Of a stretch of 64,000 nucleotides of DNA, positions 24,386 through 34,720 are shown piece after piece. A program made the translations under genes and the position numbers. Numbering within the stretch: the first letter of the stretch is position 1; each line of letters begins with the position of its first letter. The notes beneath the pieces are model-generated. The model had not been told where the DNA came from and ran no database searches. It saw nothing but the letters and a program-made list of their open reading frames with translations. The stretch comes from Saposhnikovia divaricata (Eukaryota; Streptophyta; Magnoliopsida; Apiales; Apiaceae): NCBI GenBank assembly GCA_036435485.1, contig CM071597.1:52807881-52871880 (forward strand), read 5' to 3'.

Positions 24386-24849
24386 GTTTTAATGCACTTC
24401 TGAATTTAAATCGTAACTAACGCTAAGTTTAAAATTATTATTTATGATTTAAAGTTGCTTAAAGTGATAAGTGAAAAATAAAAATTTTAAGTCAATTTCT
24501 TTTTGGGTAATTTTATATTATGAATAACTTATGAATTATTAAAAGGACTTTTTTCAAAACTACACACGTTAATTACTGGGCTTTTAAAAATACATAGCCC
24601 AACTTTTTAAAAATACCAAACTACGTTCATTACTTTCCTTTTTGTAAAAATACGGTTAACCTCTCGCGTCATCTTTCTGGCTCTCTCGCGTCATCTCTCT
24701 TCTCACTATCACCTTTATCCACTGCCTTTCCCCCTTCCATTTTTACACCATCAATTCAAAGCAACCACTACTGACTCTTCTTTCTTATATATTACGGCCC
24801 TGCAGGGGCAAATATCCATTTTCGAGTTTCAAGTTTTGAGCAAGAAAAC

Positions 24850-25057
24850 AATGAGTTTAGGCATGGGAGTGACAAGGGGATGGGAATGATGAAGCTGCGA
24901 ATAATGGAGTTATGGGTGCCACTGAATTGGTGAATGATATTGAGGTTGATGCTAAGGACCAAGGTACTGAGTTGCGAATTGGGGATTTTGACACAAACAA
25001 AGGACTAGAACGAAGTGTAGGTGATGTGTTTGTTGATTTGCCTCAACGAAACCAGTA
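24850..25057 (+). pseudogene. Captured exon-like fragment, family unknown
   Basis: A 5'-leader-like pyrimidine-rich stretch precedes an ATG at 24851. After a frame break, an open segment of about 57 codons (NDEAANNGVMGATELVND ... VFVDLPQRNQ) runs from 24885 to a TAG at 25055-25057. The acidic composition and even codon use look like real exon. I do not recognise the protein. A possible donor follows at about 25085. Confidence 0.4.
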
Positions 25058-25562
25058 GGGGAATAACTTGGACTCTGCTCTTCAGGTAGCTTTTTAAATT
25101 GTTTGATTGTGTTTATGTGAGATGCTAATGTAATTTTTGGTAATTTTGTGCTTAATTGTTAAATTTGTGATTTTTTTAAAAAGCATTACGCTCGTAGAAG
25201 TTGCATTTGTGCTTGTTAGTTATTACGTTTTGAATTCTGCTACATTCTCTTTGTTGGTGTATAATTAGTTGTTAATCTTAAATTCTGAGTCGTTGGCTTC
25301 ATGGCAGGCAAATCTACTATTTGAGCCCGTAAAATTTGATATCAGTGTAATTTTTATATTATTAGTAATTGTTTACTTGGTTAGTGTATTGTTAAAGTTG
25401 ATAGTTACGTCATTGATTTTGTATTTTAAGGTCTTTTAGAAATCAAGAATTTGAATGAATAGGGAAAATTCACCTGCAGAAAAGAGAAAGACATGTTAAT
25501 ACAGAAATAAGAAGTCTTAAAACTTCGAGTAATGTGTTTTGTTTTCCTTTTTATAATCTCTA

Positions 25563-25905
25563 GGGCTTGGATGTGCTTGTTCATAGAGGTATATACGAGG
25601 CTGCAAAGTGAATCTATGAACAGATGTTGCCTGAAGTTCGTAATCATGACAATCATGCCATGTTCCGTTTTATTGGGCACTCTCTTGGAGGAAGTTTATC
25701 ACTGCTGGTGAACCTTATGTTATTGATCAGGGGCGATGACCCTCATTCTCTACTACTTCCTATAATTTTTGGGGCACCAACAATCATGTGCGGAGGAGAT
25801 CGTTGGCTTCAGAAGCTTGGTTTGCCCAAGAGTCATGTACAATCAATTTGCATGCATCTTGACATTGTATCCCGATTCTTTAACCATGTTTGCAATCTTT
25901 GCAAC
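25563..25905 (+). pseudogene. Class-3 lipase fragment (PLIP-like), nonsense-broken
   Basis: The frame reads LDVLVHRGIYEAAK, a stop (TGA 25609-25611), then IYEQMLPEVR. After a gap it continues FRFIGHSLGGSLSLLVNLML, PIIFGAPTIMCGGDR and LGLPKSHVQ. GHSLGG is the serine-hydrolase nucleophile elbow of lipase class 3. The surrounding words match plant plastid lipase-like (PLIP) proteins as I recall them. Only about 100 residues are present, the catalytic Asp and His region is missing, and the frame runs into TTGCAAC-rich repeats. It is interpreted as a captured fragment inside the Pack-MULE-like element. Confidence 0.8.
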
Positions 25906-26870
25906 CATGGTTGCAGAAATTGCAATCATGGTTGCAACCTTTGTAAACATGGTTGCAGAAGTTGCAGACAAGGTTGTAGAAGTTGCAACTGATAAAAATA
26001 GTTAAATTTGACTATCAAGATGGGTGCCCCTGCGGGGCCTACTCTATGGAAAATCGTATTGTCTTTAGAAATATAAAAGTATATGCATGAAATGTGTGAG
26101 CCTTTACAACCATGTATAATCATCTTGGAACATACTCTATGGCGATTTGTTCCGTTTTATTTTTTAGAGGGAGTCCTCTCATTTAGTTTGTAAATATTTT
26201 TTGATTTTATAAAGTTTTTATAAGAGATGGTGGTGGTTTTTTCGTTATGCCAAGTTTTTTTTTCTTTTGAGTAGAATTGCTTAGTTAATTAAGTTGCAAA
26301 TACTTATGCATAAGTTGCAACTGATACATATAATTTGCTAATATGTTTGCATCTTCTGCAACCATGGTTGCAACCTATGCAAACATAGTTGCAGAAATTG
26401 CAAACAAGGTTGCAAATGTTATAAATGTTGCACCTGAAAGAAATAGTTAAATCTTACTTTTGAGATGGGTGCCCCTGTGGGGCCTGTTCCACATAAAATC
26501 ATATTGTCTTCATATCACCATTGAACAAAATAAGAGAGAGGTACTAAGATCGAAAATATAATTTTTGGTCCTCTGCAAGACCACCACTTTTTACATTTTT
26601 TTGTAATTTCATTCGAATGTCAAACAACCATGTTATAATGTATGACATATTATTTGAAAAAAGCAATTGCAGAAGTTGAAAACATGGTTGCAACCTTTGC
26701 AAACATAGTTGCAAAAGTTACAAACATGGTTGCATAAGTTGCAAATGATAAAAATAGTTAACTCCGATTCTTGAGATGGGTGCCCCTGCAGGGCCTGTTC
26801 CACATAAAATCAAATTGTCTTCATATTACTATAAAATCATGTGACATAGTGTATAATTATTTTACATGAA
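25885..26870. repeat. Repeat unit array: TTGCAAC words plus TGCCCCTGCGGGGCC
   Basis: Three diverged tandem units, each with a TTGCAAC/ATGGTTGCA array, then a GATAAAAATAGTTAA-like link, then GAGATGGGTGCCCCTG(C/T)(G/A)GGGCC, then (in the second and third) GTTCCACATAAAATCA and ATTGTCTTCATAT. The GC motif lies at 26025-26039, 26469-26483 and 26781-26795. Spacing is about 310-445 bp. The TTGCAAC array resumes at 28600 beyond the solo LTR. Confidence 0.8.
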
Positions 26871-26875
26871 ACATG

Positions 26876-28530
26876 TGAAAGAATTATATGCATAATCGGA
26901 AGCGTGAATCACAATTTCATACATATATATCGCATATATAACGCATAAAATTCATTGATAAAAATGTGGGATCGATTACTAACCTTTAAAAACGATCCAA
27001 GGAGACATAGAGAGGCTCCTAGCAGCTGCTCCTCAAGTGTGAAGCACTCTACCGGTATCCACCAAAAGAGAGATGTGATTGAGGGAGGAAGAAGGTTTGA
27101 GAGAAATAGGGTTGCCTCTCTAAAACTTACGTATAACATTATATTTATAAGGAAATATCTCAGCTGATATTTTCCTTATAATTATTAACCCTTTTAATTA
27201 ATTAATCTCATTAATCAATTAATTAATAATTAAAACTCTTTTAATCATTAATTCTTTTTCTAAACTCTTTAGAAAACAATTCTCTCACTTAATTTAATTT
27301 TTTAAATTAAATCCTTAATTAATAGTATTAAGAACTCTTCTTAATTATTTTATAATCATTTAAATCTTATTTAATCAATTATAAAATTGCTAATAAATTA
27401 TTTATTTCATAAATAAATAATTACTAGCCATTATTAATTAATTCCTCCACCAATAAATCAGTCTCTTTTATTGTGTGACCCTGTAGGTTCAATATTAAGC
27501 CGGTAGTAGAAATAAATAATAATATAACTATTTTATTATTATTTATATGAATTCTTTTAATTCATTAAATATAATTAATTAAATAATTAATCATATTTAT
27601 TCTACATCGTGAGGGATACTTCTCAGCATATCATGACTATCCGGATAATATGAATTCACTGCTTAGAATACCTAGAACCTAGTTAGTGAATAGTTACCGT
27701 ACAATCAATTCCTTCCACCCTACAATATCCCGATTAAATACGAGGCATGGAACTCGTGTCAAGCCTATCAAATTTAATCATATGATTCCTTATTCATAAT
27801 GCGTAGTTCATATTAATGCAAATTAGAAACTCCTTTCTAATTTCATTCACTCTGGCCAGAGATTCCTGAACTAGCATAATAAGAATAGCATAGGATATTC
27901 TCTTCCTTTACTGGAAGGGGTAGATCCTTTATTGACCGTTAACTATATCCATACACAAATCCCTATGACCAGAATAGACCTAGTTGGTGTCCTTGAGACT
28001 AATGACTAAACCAAAGCATAGTTCATTATATACAAGATTACTCTAACGATCTCAAGTCTAAGGACACTTGTACAACTATCACTTAGTGAACAACTATCGA
28101 CACGTGAGTAAACTCCATTATTTGTTCCACTGATCGAGTCATGTTTAGTGAACTTATTCCCTAATAAGCACCTACATACTAGCTATAGTGTCACCACACA
28201 AATGCCTATGAGAACAGACATTCTTCCTAGGAAGCTAGCATAGTATGTACTGATCTTTACGAATTAACTAACTTCCAATCAGTTATCCTATGATCAGGAA
28301 CAGTTTTAAGTCTAGTGTTATCATCTTCTAGATCTCACTATTATAATCTCATTATAATTATAGAAGCTTTACTCTAAACTATGGAACATTTGATTTAATA
28401 CACTTTAAATAGATAAAGCCCGTATAAAGACAAATATGTCTTTCACTAATAATCATAAAACCTACTAAGATTACAAGAAAGTTTATCCTAACTCATCATC
28501 CATGATTGGATTTAGGACACTTCTCTTTCA
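26876..28530 (-). mobile_element. Solo LTR (1655 bp) of a retrotransposon
   Basis: Begins TGAAAGAATT and ends TTCTCTTTCA (TG...CA, short inverted TGAAAGA/TCTTTCA), flanked by ACATG at 26871-26875 and 28531-28535. No internal coding region or second LTR is present, so it is a solo LTR left by LTR-LTR recombination. Minus orientation is suggested because TGAAAGAGAAGTGTCCTAAA is a familiar plant LTR start. It is inserted within the TTGCAAC array of the Pack-MULE. Confidence 0.85.
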
Positions 28531-28599
28531 ACATGTGCAATTTTAATTATATGTATAATGGGTATGAGTGCATTTTAATAATATGTCTAATGTGAATTT

Positions 28600-28850
28600 T
28601 CATAAGTTGCAACTGATATAAATAAGTTAAAAACATGTTTGCAATTTCTTTAACCATGGTTGCAACCATGTTTGCAACTTGCAACTTTTGTAACCATGGT
28701 TGCAGAAGTTGCAAACAAGGTTGCAGAAGTTGCAAAAATGGTTGCAAAGGTTGCAACTGATACAAATAGTTAAATCTGACTATTTTAACCATGTTTGCAA
28801 AAGTTGCAAACATGGTTGCAAAAGTTGAAACCGATACAAATAGTTAAATC
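28600..28850. repeat. TTGCAAC/ATGGTTGCA array, continuation
   Basis: About ten occurrences of GTTGCAA or TTGCAAC with CATGGTTGCA spacers, followed by the same GATACAAATAGTTAAATCT link seen at 25.99 kb. It is the severed remainder of the array interrupted by the solo LTR. Confidence 0.8.
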
Positions 28851-28859
28851 TTATTATTA

Positions 28860-29195
28860 TTTTAATTTCTCAACCACTTAGTAGACAATTCCCACGATTC
28901 TTAACCATCAAATTTATATATATATTTGTAAAATTTTCTAATAAATTTCTTAGTTCTGTGACCAGATTTCGTGCATATACGATTATACAGACTCTCAAAA
29001 CAAACTTTTTTTTGAAGGAACTCTCAAAACAGATTATAAATGTTAATAACAAAAATATTAAGTATTCAGACCAATTTCATTAAAATGACATAGCTTAAAG
29101 TGCCTTAATCGTCCATTATAGTAAAAAATTAATGTGATACATAAAAAAGGGCAGCAAGTATCTCCCAATATTTAAATGTTCATTGATTCTTCAAA
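28860..29195. other. AT-rich Pack-MULE interior
   Basis: About 330 bp between the TTGCAAC array and the acyltransferase fragment. No coding or repeat structure is recognised. Confidence 0.6.
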
Positions 29196-29196
29196 A

Positions 29197-29415
29197 CTCT
29201 TCATTACAGAAGCAAGGCAAACCAAGAAGCACATTGATGCTTTTACGTTCTTTTCCGTATGTTAGAAACAAGGTCACTTCTTTTTCTGGAAATGCAATAG
29301 GCACTGATATAATAGGCTCACCCCATCCAAAATTAGTGGTGTGGAAAAGATAGCCTGGACCAAGAAGTAATCAAAAGAGTTGCAGCCAGATACGGCCTTG
29401 CTCTTGTAACTTCAA
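29197..29415 (-). pseudogene. BAHD acyltransferase C-terminal fragment
   Basis: The minus strand reads VTRARPYLAATLLITSWSRL, then, after a one-base shift, HTTNFGWGEPIISVPIAF, PEKEVTLFL and SINVLLGLP. (D/N)FGWG is the structural signature of BAHD acyl-CoA transferases, and the following strand pattern matches their C-terminus. The HXXXD active-site half is absent, so this is a broken piece of about 70 residues. It lies in the right third of the Pack-MULE-like element. Confidence 0.8.
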
Positions 29416-29959
29416 AATAGTCTATTGCTGATTTCATGTAACTGTATGTAACCAAATTAACCACTTAATGAACTAACTTGACTGTAAACAACAACGGGTT
29501 CTCCACAAGCTCTCCTGAACTACAAATGGAGTTTGTTAACACGATGCCATTTCTTCATATAGGTTTGCAACCCCCTCCCTAATCGAGTCCCATTTGAACC
29601 ACATTTGCCAGAAAACAAATCTGTAGACACCAATTAATCCCATTTGCTAACATACCCAACACAATCATACCCCATTACATTCAACCCAGCAAAATCCAGC
29701 AAACACACCTCATTAGAAGCAACTTCACAGAACTACCCACCAAGAATAGCAAACCAAAACTAAGACACCATCCTACAACCTGCCAAATGACCTGAATTAT
29801 ACAACATCCCAACCACAATCACATTCAAACTGCAACACCCGCACCACCATAACTGAACACAACTAGCCAATACCAAATCGCAACTACTACAAAATCAAAA
29901 GCCTAAGTGCAATCAATTTAACGATTAACAATGCGACTACTACAAAATCAAAAAGCCTA
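29416..29959. other. Pack-MULE interior without recognised coding
   Basis: A-rich and C-rich plus strand with a short duplicated phrase (CTACTACAAAATCAAAA at 29885 and 29938). No protein family is recognised in any frame. Confidence 0.5.
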
Positions 29960-30420
29960 AGTGCAAAATTTTTGAAAACATGTAGATTCCATCCAATTCA
30001 ATCAAAACACACACGCGCACACAGATTGCGATATAGCTTCTTACGCCTGACCTTCAATCATTTCGACTCCAGTGTATTCCACCTCACGGCTAAAACCACA
30101 AATCGGAACTGCAACTCCAATCCCTCTCAAATCGGAGTTCAAGCCATCTGGATTATTAAAGATACTCATCGTCGACCTGTTTCTTGTCAAACTCATCGGA
30201 GAATAACGACTGGTGTCACTGGAATTACTACATCATCGATCGGAGAAGACAAGTGATGACGACGAAGAATCAGAGAAAAGGATTAGACATCGGAGGACTG
30301 GACAAGGATGTTGCCCTGCGGGGCCTCTGCCGGAGAATACGACCGGAGTGATGAGATCGATGGTCGGATTCGATGATGATGAAGACGTCGGAGGAGGTCT
30401 TGTATGAGAAGAAGGGCTGT
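29960..30420 (-). other. GC-richer exon-like stretch at the right end of the Pack-MULE
   Basis: Base composition rises sharply compared with the surroundings. On the minus strand an ATG near 30438 opens about 50 codons (MTTALLLIQDLLRRLHHH...) that run through the GC motif at 30312-30325. It looks like a captured 5' exon and leader. The family is not recognised. Confidence 0.35.
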
Positions 30421-31196
30421 GGTCATGGCAGTACAGATGGTGGAGAAAAGAACAAGGCTGTGGAACGTATTTTTAAAAAAATAAAAAGTTAAAAACAAAC
30501 TTGGTTGTATATTTGCAAAAGTAATTTTATAGAATTGAAAGAGAAAGTGAGTGGAAGTAAAAATGGAATAGAAGGTGTAAAAGGTAGGTATTTTTATAAA
30601 TATCCCTTATTAAAATATCCCTTATTAAAAATGTAAACATAAAAATAAATTTGATAAATTATCTATTTAAATGATAATATTAACTTTAATCAAATAAAAG
30701 TTTCAAAACAAAATAAATCATTCAAAAAAGTACATCCTACTAACTTTTGACTTTAAGCTATTTTTTAATTTTAAACCAATTTTGACTTATTACACAAATA
30801 GACATTTTTTAATTTAAAATAGAATAAAGCTTTAAGTCCCATTTTAATCTCGTTGACAAAGGAGCTCTAAATTGAGGATTATGTTTTCTTCACATTAAGT
30901 ATACACGTGATACGGTTATAAATTAACAGAGTTGAGTCGTGTTTAATTTTTTTAAATAAATTTAAATTGAATCGAATTTTTTAATTGAACGAAAAGTGAT
31001 ATTCAAGATTAGTTAATTAACAATTGAGCTGAACACGAATTTAAATACAAACTGTTTGTCCCAAATAAAATAATATAAAATATAAAAAATAGTTTCCAGA
31101 GAGGGGAAAAGAGGGTTAATTATAAACTACAAAAATTAAAATTTTGAAATTTGAAGAACTAAAAAATAAGAATACAACACACATCTTTTAAAATTT

Positions 31197-31364
31197 GGGT
31201 TTTTTTTCAAAAATACTCATGTTGCAGAATTTTTTTTTTCAAAAATATGGTTGCAATTTGCAACCTGGTTTACAATCCCAATGCAACATTTGCAACATGG
31301 TCTACAACTTTAGGTAATATTTTTGAAAATATTTTCAAAAATTGGATATTTTTGTGAATATCCC
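31197..31364. mobile_element. 168-bp Mutator-like element, perfect 9-bp TSD
   Basis: The ends GGGTTTTTTTTCAAAAATAC and the inverted GGGATATTCACAAAAATATC are flanked by TTAAAATTT at 31188-31196 and 31365-31373. The core is a TTGCAAC/GCAACATGG array. It is the shortest member of the 9-bp-TSD group here. Confidence 0.85.
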
Positions 31365-31509
31365 TTAAAATTTCAGGCACTTATTGATTTAACTCTATGA
31401 AAATTTTTATAAATTATCTCTTGAAGAATGCAATTTTCAGTATGATTGTCGCTTTACAATTTTGCATAATTATTATAAAAAAAAACTCTTGTAATTCTAC
31501 AAATTTCCT

Positions 31510-31970
31510 ACACTGTTACACTCTTTTTTTTTTTACACGGTTAAAGCGGATTTCATTAATGCTTTAAAAGAGACTCAATCGGGACAAACCTCCAACTGAT
31601 CATGCAACCAGGTTGAAAAACAAATAAACGAGCTAAATAGATAGCCGCCTTATTTCCGGATTGCTTAACTCATTAAATACAAATAATCTGAAAATTAAAA
31701 ATGAAGATAATGGTTTTTCGAGCAATCCAGCCTGCATCACCTCGAAAACAGTACCTTCACAATTGACCCTCACAGTAATTTCATGGATAGTGCGATGTTC
31801 AGAGAATGTTATGAACATATTTTTTGTGAGAGGTGAGCACATGCGATTTCACTACCATTTCAAATGTACCCCAACTATCTACCTGCCGGATACTAGCTAT
31901 AAACTTGCCGAAAGTGTTGTTGATGCGAGATATCCAGATCTCCCAATTCACCATAAAATTCATTTTCAAC
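31510..31970 (-). pseudogene. Degenerate retroelement 3' relic with A-tail
   Basis: Read on the minus strand, the block ends in ATGAAATCCGCTTTAACCGT followed by a run of A (31526-31536 on the plus strand as T), the layout of a LINE 3' end. The upstream frames are broken (fragments such as WISRINNTFGKF) and only loosely resemble the RNase H tail of plant LINEs. The assignment is tentative. Confidence 0.45.
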
Positions 31971-31979
31971 ACAACCAAC

Positions 31980-32940
31980 ACATCACACAAAGCGAGACAC
32001 AAAGCGAGACACATCGCACAAAGCGAGACACTCAAACACATGACTAATAACTCAAACAACCAAAAAAATTCGAAAAATCAAAGATCTCGAAATAACACCA
32101 AATTTTGATATGATGTTAAGTAGGAGATTTTTACTCTAAGAATGAATTTTAATTGAAATTTCAAGCTCTAAACCGGAGTAAATCTGTGAAAAACGGAGAA
32201 GAAACTCGAATGAATTTTCAACTAAAACTCGTTTATTGAAAGAAAAAATGGAAGATGGAAGTGAATTTGTGAAGGGAAAGAAGGTTACGTTACAAGAATT
32301 TTTTCTAAACCATGTACTATACTCCCATTCTACGAATAAAGATATACAAAGAGGAAATCTTTGTCACAAGCTCAATTCTTGTGCACAATCAATTGAACAA
32401 ACTTATTTTTTCTATTTTGTATCTGTTTTTTGTACCTTCTACATTGTCTTTATATAGAACGAGCTGCATTATTCAATAAATGACTAAGTAAGATGATTCT
32501 TGACTTAATTTCCAAGTATATGTGATCTCCGTCAACAACTGCACTGGTTTTTTTATCTTATTCTTCATGATAAGTTAATGTCATGCTAATAATGCTAATA
32601 AGGCCAAATAATTTATCAATCGACTACTATTGTTATCCTTTAAGGCTTCTGCATTGATTGACAGTTAATGTTCCTATATTTTTTATCCATCTAGTCATCC
32701 AAATAGCAGTTGAGTCTTCATTTCACTGGTGAGAAATTTAAGTTTTCCCTGTAAAATATAACACATTTTTCTTCACATTCGTTGATAGACCAATTACACC
32801 TGTTGATCAATTTGCTTTGCAATTGATCCTTTAATTCTTACTTATCAATTGATACATTTCTTATTCATAAGGTAAATGAGATTACATAACTTGTTACTTA
32901 ATAAAAATCATAAGTATATTTAATTCCATTCATCGAAATA
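31980..32940. other. AT-rich spacer with short AAAGCGAGACAC repeats
   Basis: Three near-copies of an AAGCGAGACAC phrase occur at 31988-32032. The 32.1-32.47 kb part resembles LTR-type wording (TTGATATGATGTTAAG, then a TATATA-like stretch at 32450) but no second LTR or TSD was found. No gene is recognised. Confidence 0.4.
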
Positions 32941-32944
32941 TAAA

Positions 32945-33185
32945 TTATTTATGTAACACCCCAGTACCACATCGAGGAGATTTGGGACTTTAGTTGAGTT
33001 TATAAGGCAAAATAATACTACTAAGTGCACCAACAAATCATGATCTTTTGGGGGCCTGTGGTGGGCTTGTGGATTACCCAAGTTGGTTGCATTTGGGCCA
33101 GTTTACTTTGGCTTATTTCGGATTCGGAATTAGGACTCGACCCAATTTTCGAAAAAGGCTCGGGATTTGACCCGGGTTGTCACAA
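32945..33185 (+). repeat. Dispersed repeat copy B (partner at 2361-2550)
   Basis: Starts near TGTAACACCCCAGTACC and ends GACCCGGGTTGTCACAA. The part from TATAAGGCAAAATAATACTA onward aligns with the reverse complement of 2361-2550. There are no open frames. The two copies lie 30 kb apart in opposite orientation. Confidence 0.7.
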
Positions 33186-33215
33186 TTTAGATTATTTATG
33201 AATTGAAACTTTCAT

Positions 33216-33580
33216 ATGTAAAGTTTTTTTTTTAAATAAACAATACTTGCATTCATTAAACCTTCCAGAGGCAATAATACAATAGATAAAATCTGGAGTA
33301 GTATTACACCTCTTCTGAAGACTTGACATAAAATATGCAATCTTTGCGAGTACATGAACCGCATACATATATGTAAACACAACTTGCACTTCATCAAAGT
33401 GCTGAATTAACTCAATATAATCTATGACTATGGTATGATAATAAGAACTTCCATTAGCCTCATTACATGCATCAGCAAGCAGCTTAACATCCACTTCAAA
33501 CATGCATCTCGCATTTCGTCATTCTCTTATCCATACCAGAGCTTCAGGCTCATAGCTTCAGCTTCCCGAGACTGCCACAC
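33216..33580 (-). pseudogene. LINE RNase H-like fragment with poly(A)
   Basis: The minus strand reads EAEAMSLK-like text, then CMFEVDVKLLADACNEANGS, IELIQHF.EV.VVFTY and an HVLAKIAYFMSSLQ-type segment. This matches the RNase H-like (RVT_3) C-terminal domain of plant non-LTR elements. It ends in a run of A (33222-33231 as T on plus). Frames are shifted and the 5' part is absent. Confidence 0.65.
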
Positions 33581-33589
33581 CAAACAATT

Positions 33590-34104
33590 TTAATTGTTTT
33601 TGAATTATTATGAAAATGTATGTGGTAATAATTTTTTTATTTGTTTGAATATTTTTTTGGTTTCTGTTTATTATATATTTTTCGGATGTTTGTGGTAAAT
33701 ATGTTATGTTAATTAGTTTTCTTTAGAAAGAAATTTGTTATCCTTTTCATTGTTTTTTTTTGTTGTTTATATTTGTTCAATGTGCATTATATTAAAGCTT
33801 TTTGTAATTTAAATTTACTAAATTTAGCTTTTATTTAAAATTATCATTTGTTTTGTAGAATATATTTTGATGAATTCTGGTGTCATTTCAATTATCACAT
33901 CTTTTTATAACATTTTTTAATGTCTTAGTGTAGCATTTACTTTCTGGATACATTTTTAAAAACTTTTTTTATTTAGTGATTAAATGTCAATTCCTATTTT
34001 GTAAAAAACTATTTTTTGAAATTGAGCTATTTTGCTATTTTGTTTTCTTTCTAATAAATGAAAATTTAACATTTATATGTTTGAAAGAAATGATGTGTTG
34101 TTTT
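33590..34104. other. T-rich intergenic DNA
   Basis: About 500 bp of very T-rich sequence with no coding signal and no repeat boundaries that I could define. Confidence 0.6.
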
Positions 34105-34113
34105 TTAATTATT

Positions 34114-34694
34114 GGGTTTTTTTTCTCATATGTCCCATTTCAATAAGTCATTTATGGATATGTCCCATTTTTAATTGTAATTATAAATATGTCCTTTTTT
34201 ATTAATATGTCCCATTTTTAATTGTAACCATGATTAACTCACTAACTATACATTATTAAAAGACAATTTTGTCCTCTACTTATTTATTTTTGTAAAGGTT
34301 CACACAAATTGTTCAACCTCATAACATTGGTATATTTCACACAAATCTTACACAAAGAAAAGCTTCCTGACTCAGCCCCTTTCCAGTTGCAAACGTAAAC
34401 ACAAGCAATGTTCCCTGACACCGCCCCTGTTCCTGTCCATCTGCAAGCAATAGGAGATGTTTCAAAGAGTAAATCCCTACCAGGCTCTCGGAAATGGTTG
34501 TGCCCCTGCGGGGCCAGGAGGGGAAGGGGGATGAGGACATTATAGTCTTAATTAATATAAATATATATATAATTATTTGTATATAACTTATATATAAGTT
34601 AAATATTAACTATAGGACATATTTATAATATTGATTTAAAATGGGACATATTTATAAAGACACTACTAATTTGGGATATATTGTATAAATATCC
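34114..34694. mobile_element. 581-bp Mutator-like element, perfect 9-bp TSD
   Basis: The ends GGGTTTTTTTTCTCATATGT and the inverted GGATATTTATACAATATATC are flanked by TTAATTATT at 34105-34113 and 34695-34703. TATGTCCCATTT words recur near both ends in inverted orientation. The core is GC-richer and carries TGCCCCTGCGGGGCC at 34501-34515. Non-coding. Confidence 0.88.
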
Positions 34695-34720
34695 TTAATT
34701 ATTTTATTAGGTTTATGTTA

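Larger units (their letters stand above)
24545..30606. mobile_element. Pack-MULE-like element with captured gene fragments
   Basis: The ends GGACTTTTTTCAAAACTACA and the inverted GGGATATTTATAAAAATACC are flanked by a perfect 9-bp duplication TTATTAAAA (24536-24544 and 30607-30615), the Mutator signature. The right flank carries an extra TATCCCTTATTAAAA copy (to 30630). Inside are several unrelated exon-like fragments (24885-25057, a class-3 lipase piece at 25563-25905, a BAHD acyltransferase piece at 29197-29415, a GC-rich exon-like stretch at 29960-30420) and arrays of TTGCAAC words. A solo LTR with its own TSD (26871-28535) is a later insertion. No transposase is visible, so the element is non-autonomous. 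The terminal inverted repeats are short and imperfect, so class assignment rests mainly on the 9-bp TSD. Confidence 0.8.

Noticed and set aside
26909..27167. Open frames on both strands near 27 kb
   Set aside because: They lie within the solo LTR, which is not expected to code. No family match is recognised.
32100..32470. Possible LTR fragment (TTGATATGATGTTAAG ... TATATAG)
   Set aside because: No matching second copy, no TG/CA boundaries with a target duplication, and no adjacent retrotransposon genes.
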